From NCBI GenBank assembly GCA_002372735.1, contig DFIE01000063.1:1-13674 (forward strand): a stretch of DNA of 13,674 nt, read 5' to 3'. The stretch's first letter is position 1. Each line of letters opens with the position of its first letter. The position numbers were made by a program, and so were the translations under genes. The notes under the pieces are model-generated. The model searched no databases, had not been told where the DNA came from, and saw only the letters and a list, made by a program, of their open reading frames with translations. Below are positions 12,626-13,674 of the stretch, piece by piece. The stretch comes from Clostridiales bacterium UBA3705 (GTDB lineage Bacteria; Bacillota_A; Clostridia; Oscillospirales; Oscillospiraceae).

Positions 12626-13609
12626 CTAACGGACGGACACGTAGCCCTCCCCTGCCACCAGGGCCTGGCCCTCGTCGGTGAGCAGCCACTCGTAGAGCAC
12701 CCGGTTGGGGCTGCCCGCGGGGGCCGCGGCGGGGATGACACAGTAATAGGCGTTGACGTGGGGATAGGTCCCGGAGCGGATGGTGTCCCGGTTGGGCTCC
12801 ACGTCGTCCACCCGCAGCAGCTTCAGCCCCCGGGCCATCTCCATGTCGTGGGCGTAGTAGTACACGGAGTAGCCGATGGCGTTGGCGGAGTTGTCATAGC
12901 TCTTCACCACGGCCATGAGCTCGCCCATGGAGGTGGCCATGTAGTCCTCGGGGGCCTCCATCATGGGGGTGTCGCCCATGACCAGCTTTTTCATCAGCGC
13001 CTGGGAGCCCGCGCCCTCGTTGCGCTGGAAGGGGATGATCTCCGCGTCCTCTCCCCCCACCTGGGACCAGTTGGTGATCTTGCCGGTGTAGATGTCCCGG
13101 ATCTGCTGGGTGGTAAGGCTCTGCACCGGGTTGTTCTCGTTGACCAGGAAGACCAGGCCGTCGGTGCCGATGACCTCCATGTCGATTTCAAAGTTCTGTT
13201 CGGCCATCTCGTCAAAGACGGCGGCGTTGGGCTCGCCGGCCAGGAGCAGGTCGCACTCCCCGTTCATCAGGTTGCGGAAGGACTGGGTGGTGCGGTTGAA
13301 CTGCACCAGATCCTGCACCTGGTCGCGGCTCTCCCCCAGCAGGACAGAGGCTGCCGCCTCCCCCAGGGGCACCAGGGCCGTGGAGCCGTCCAGCCGGGGG
13401 AAGTTCTCCCGGGTAAAGCGGAACAGGTCCTCCCCCGGGGCCTGGGTGTCGGGAGCCTGGGTCTCCGGGGCCTGGGTGTCCGGGGCCCGGGTGGCGAGGG
13501 TGTCCTGTTGGATCGTTTGGGTCTGTCCGGGCCGGGCGGTCAGCAGGCCGCAGCCCGCCAAAGACAGGATGCACACAGCGGCCAGCAGGGCCGCAGCAAT
13601 ACGTCGCAT
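12626..13609 (-). CDS. PstS-like substrate-binding lipoprotein
   Basis: The 327-residue product is a lipoprotein (lipobox LAGC, lipidated C20) with a Thr/Gln/Ala/Pro repeat spacer (41-58) and a periplasmic-binding-protein domain of the PstS (PBP_like_2) type. Recognisable parts: FPRLDGSTALVPL (70-82), where DGST resembles the first anion-binding loop; VQSLTTQQIRDIYTGKITNW (162-181), a strong PstS-family signature; and PFQRNEGAGSQ (193-203), corresponding to the R-x-x-G-S-G loop. Phosphate is the expected ligand by family, but no pstC, pstA or pstB gene follows; instead a WG-repeat lipoprotein and a sortase do. It may therefore serve in sensing or surface binding, not transport. AGGAGG (13621-13616) is 6 bases before the ATG. 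The 65 bases upstream to the window edge show no clear promoter. Confidence 0.88.
   Translation of the reverse strand: MRRIAAALLAAVCILSLAGCGLLTARPGQTQTIQQDTLATRAPDTQAPETQAPDTQAPGEDLFRFTRENFPRLDGSTALVPLGEAAASVLLGESRDQVQDLVQFNRTTQSFRNLMNGECDLLLAGEPNAAVFDEMAEQNFEIDMEVIGTDGLVFLVNENNPVQSLTTQQIRDIYTGKITNWSQVGGEDAEIIPFQRNEGAGSQALMKKLVMGDTPMMEAPEDYMATSMGELMAVVKSYDNSANAIGYSVYYYAHDMEMARGLKLLRVDDVEPNRDTIRSGTYPHVNAYYCVIPAAAPAGSPNRVLYEWLLTDEGQALVAGEGYVSVR
13436..13489 (-). repeat. 15-bp tandem repeat encoding TQAPD units
   Basis: Four consecutive near-identical 15-base units, the last incomplete, encode RAPDT, QAPET, QAPDT and QAPG just after the lipidated cysteine of the PstS-like protein. This is a typical flexible surface tether. 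Its length may vary between strains by slipped-strand mispairing, always in frame because the unit is a multiple of three. Confidence 0.75.
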
Positions 13610-13674
13610 AAGATACCTCCTTGGAAACGGGAAAGGGTGGGGAAGGCCTGGGGGAAAAAAGGGCGGGCGCGCTG

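Overview
The window looks like a chromosomal segment from a high-GC, low-copy gut Clostridium-class Firmicute, most likely in or near the Oscillospiraceae (Flavonifractor/Lawsonibacter-like). This is inferred from strong AGGAGG ribosome binding sites on almost every gene, several Gram-positive lipoprotein signals, a class B sortase, a lipoprotein-type YidC with a Jag/KhpB partner, and consensus sigma-A promoters (TTGACA/TATAAT) in GC-rich coding DNA. I searched no databases.

Layout. (1) 1-639 is gene-free. It holds a structured intergenic element read on the minus strand with an embedded bidirectional terminator, a GC-rich zone with a perfect 16-bp inverted repeat, and a plus-strand promoter. 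(2) 640-4129 (+) carries an MBOAT O-acyltransferase of the AlgI type, its likely AlgX/AlgJ-like (DHHW/SGNH) partner, and a small lipoprotein with two BamE-like repeats. A bidirectional terminator follows. (3) 4178-8732 (-) is the conserved rpmH-rnpA-yidD-yidC-khpB block (ribosomal protein L34, RNase P protein, membrane insertion, RNA binding). A weak terminator follows khpB, then the tRNA CCA-adding enzyme gene cca. rpmH is only 44 codons long. (4) 8733-9076 is a divergent promoter region with one consensus promoter on each strand, a 16-bp palindrome, and an inverted repeat placed like an operator. (5) 9077-10051 (+) is a lone metal-binding lipoprotein of the ZnuA/PsaA family, closed by another bidirectional terminator. 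(6) 10117-13609 (-) is a tight three-gene surface cluster: a PstS-like lipoprotein, a WG-repeat lipoprotein and a class B sortase.

How the genes fit together. Most of the window serves the cell envelope: acyl transfer to an exported glycan or polymer, membrane protein insertion, metal capture, sortase anchoring and four lipoproteins. The rpmH block is housekeeping, but its surroundings are rearranged compared with the classic origin-region order: no dnaA stands upstream of rpmH and no mnmE/mnmG follows khpB. I found no phage, transposase, CRISPR array, tRNA or rRNA gene. The least explained parts are the minus-strand element at the left end, the possible metal-responsive operator, and the sortase cluster, which contains no visible sortase substrate.
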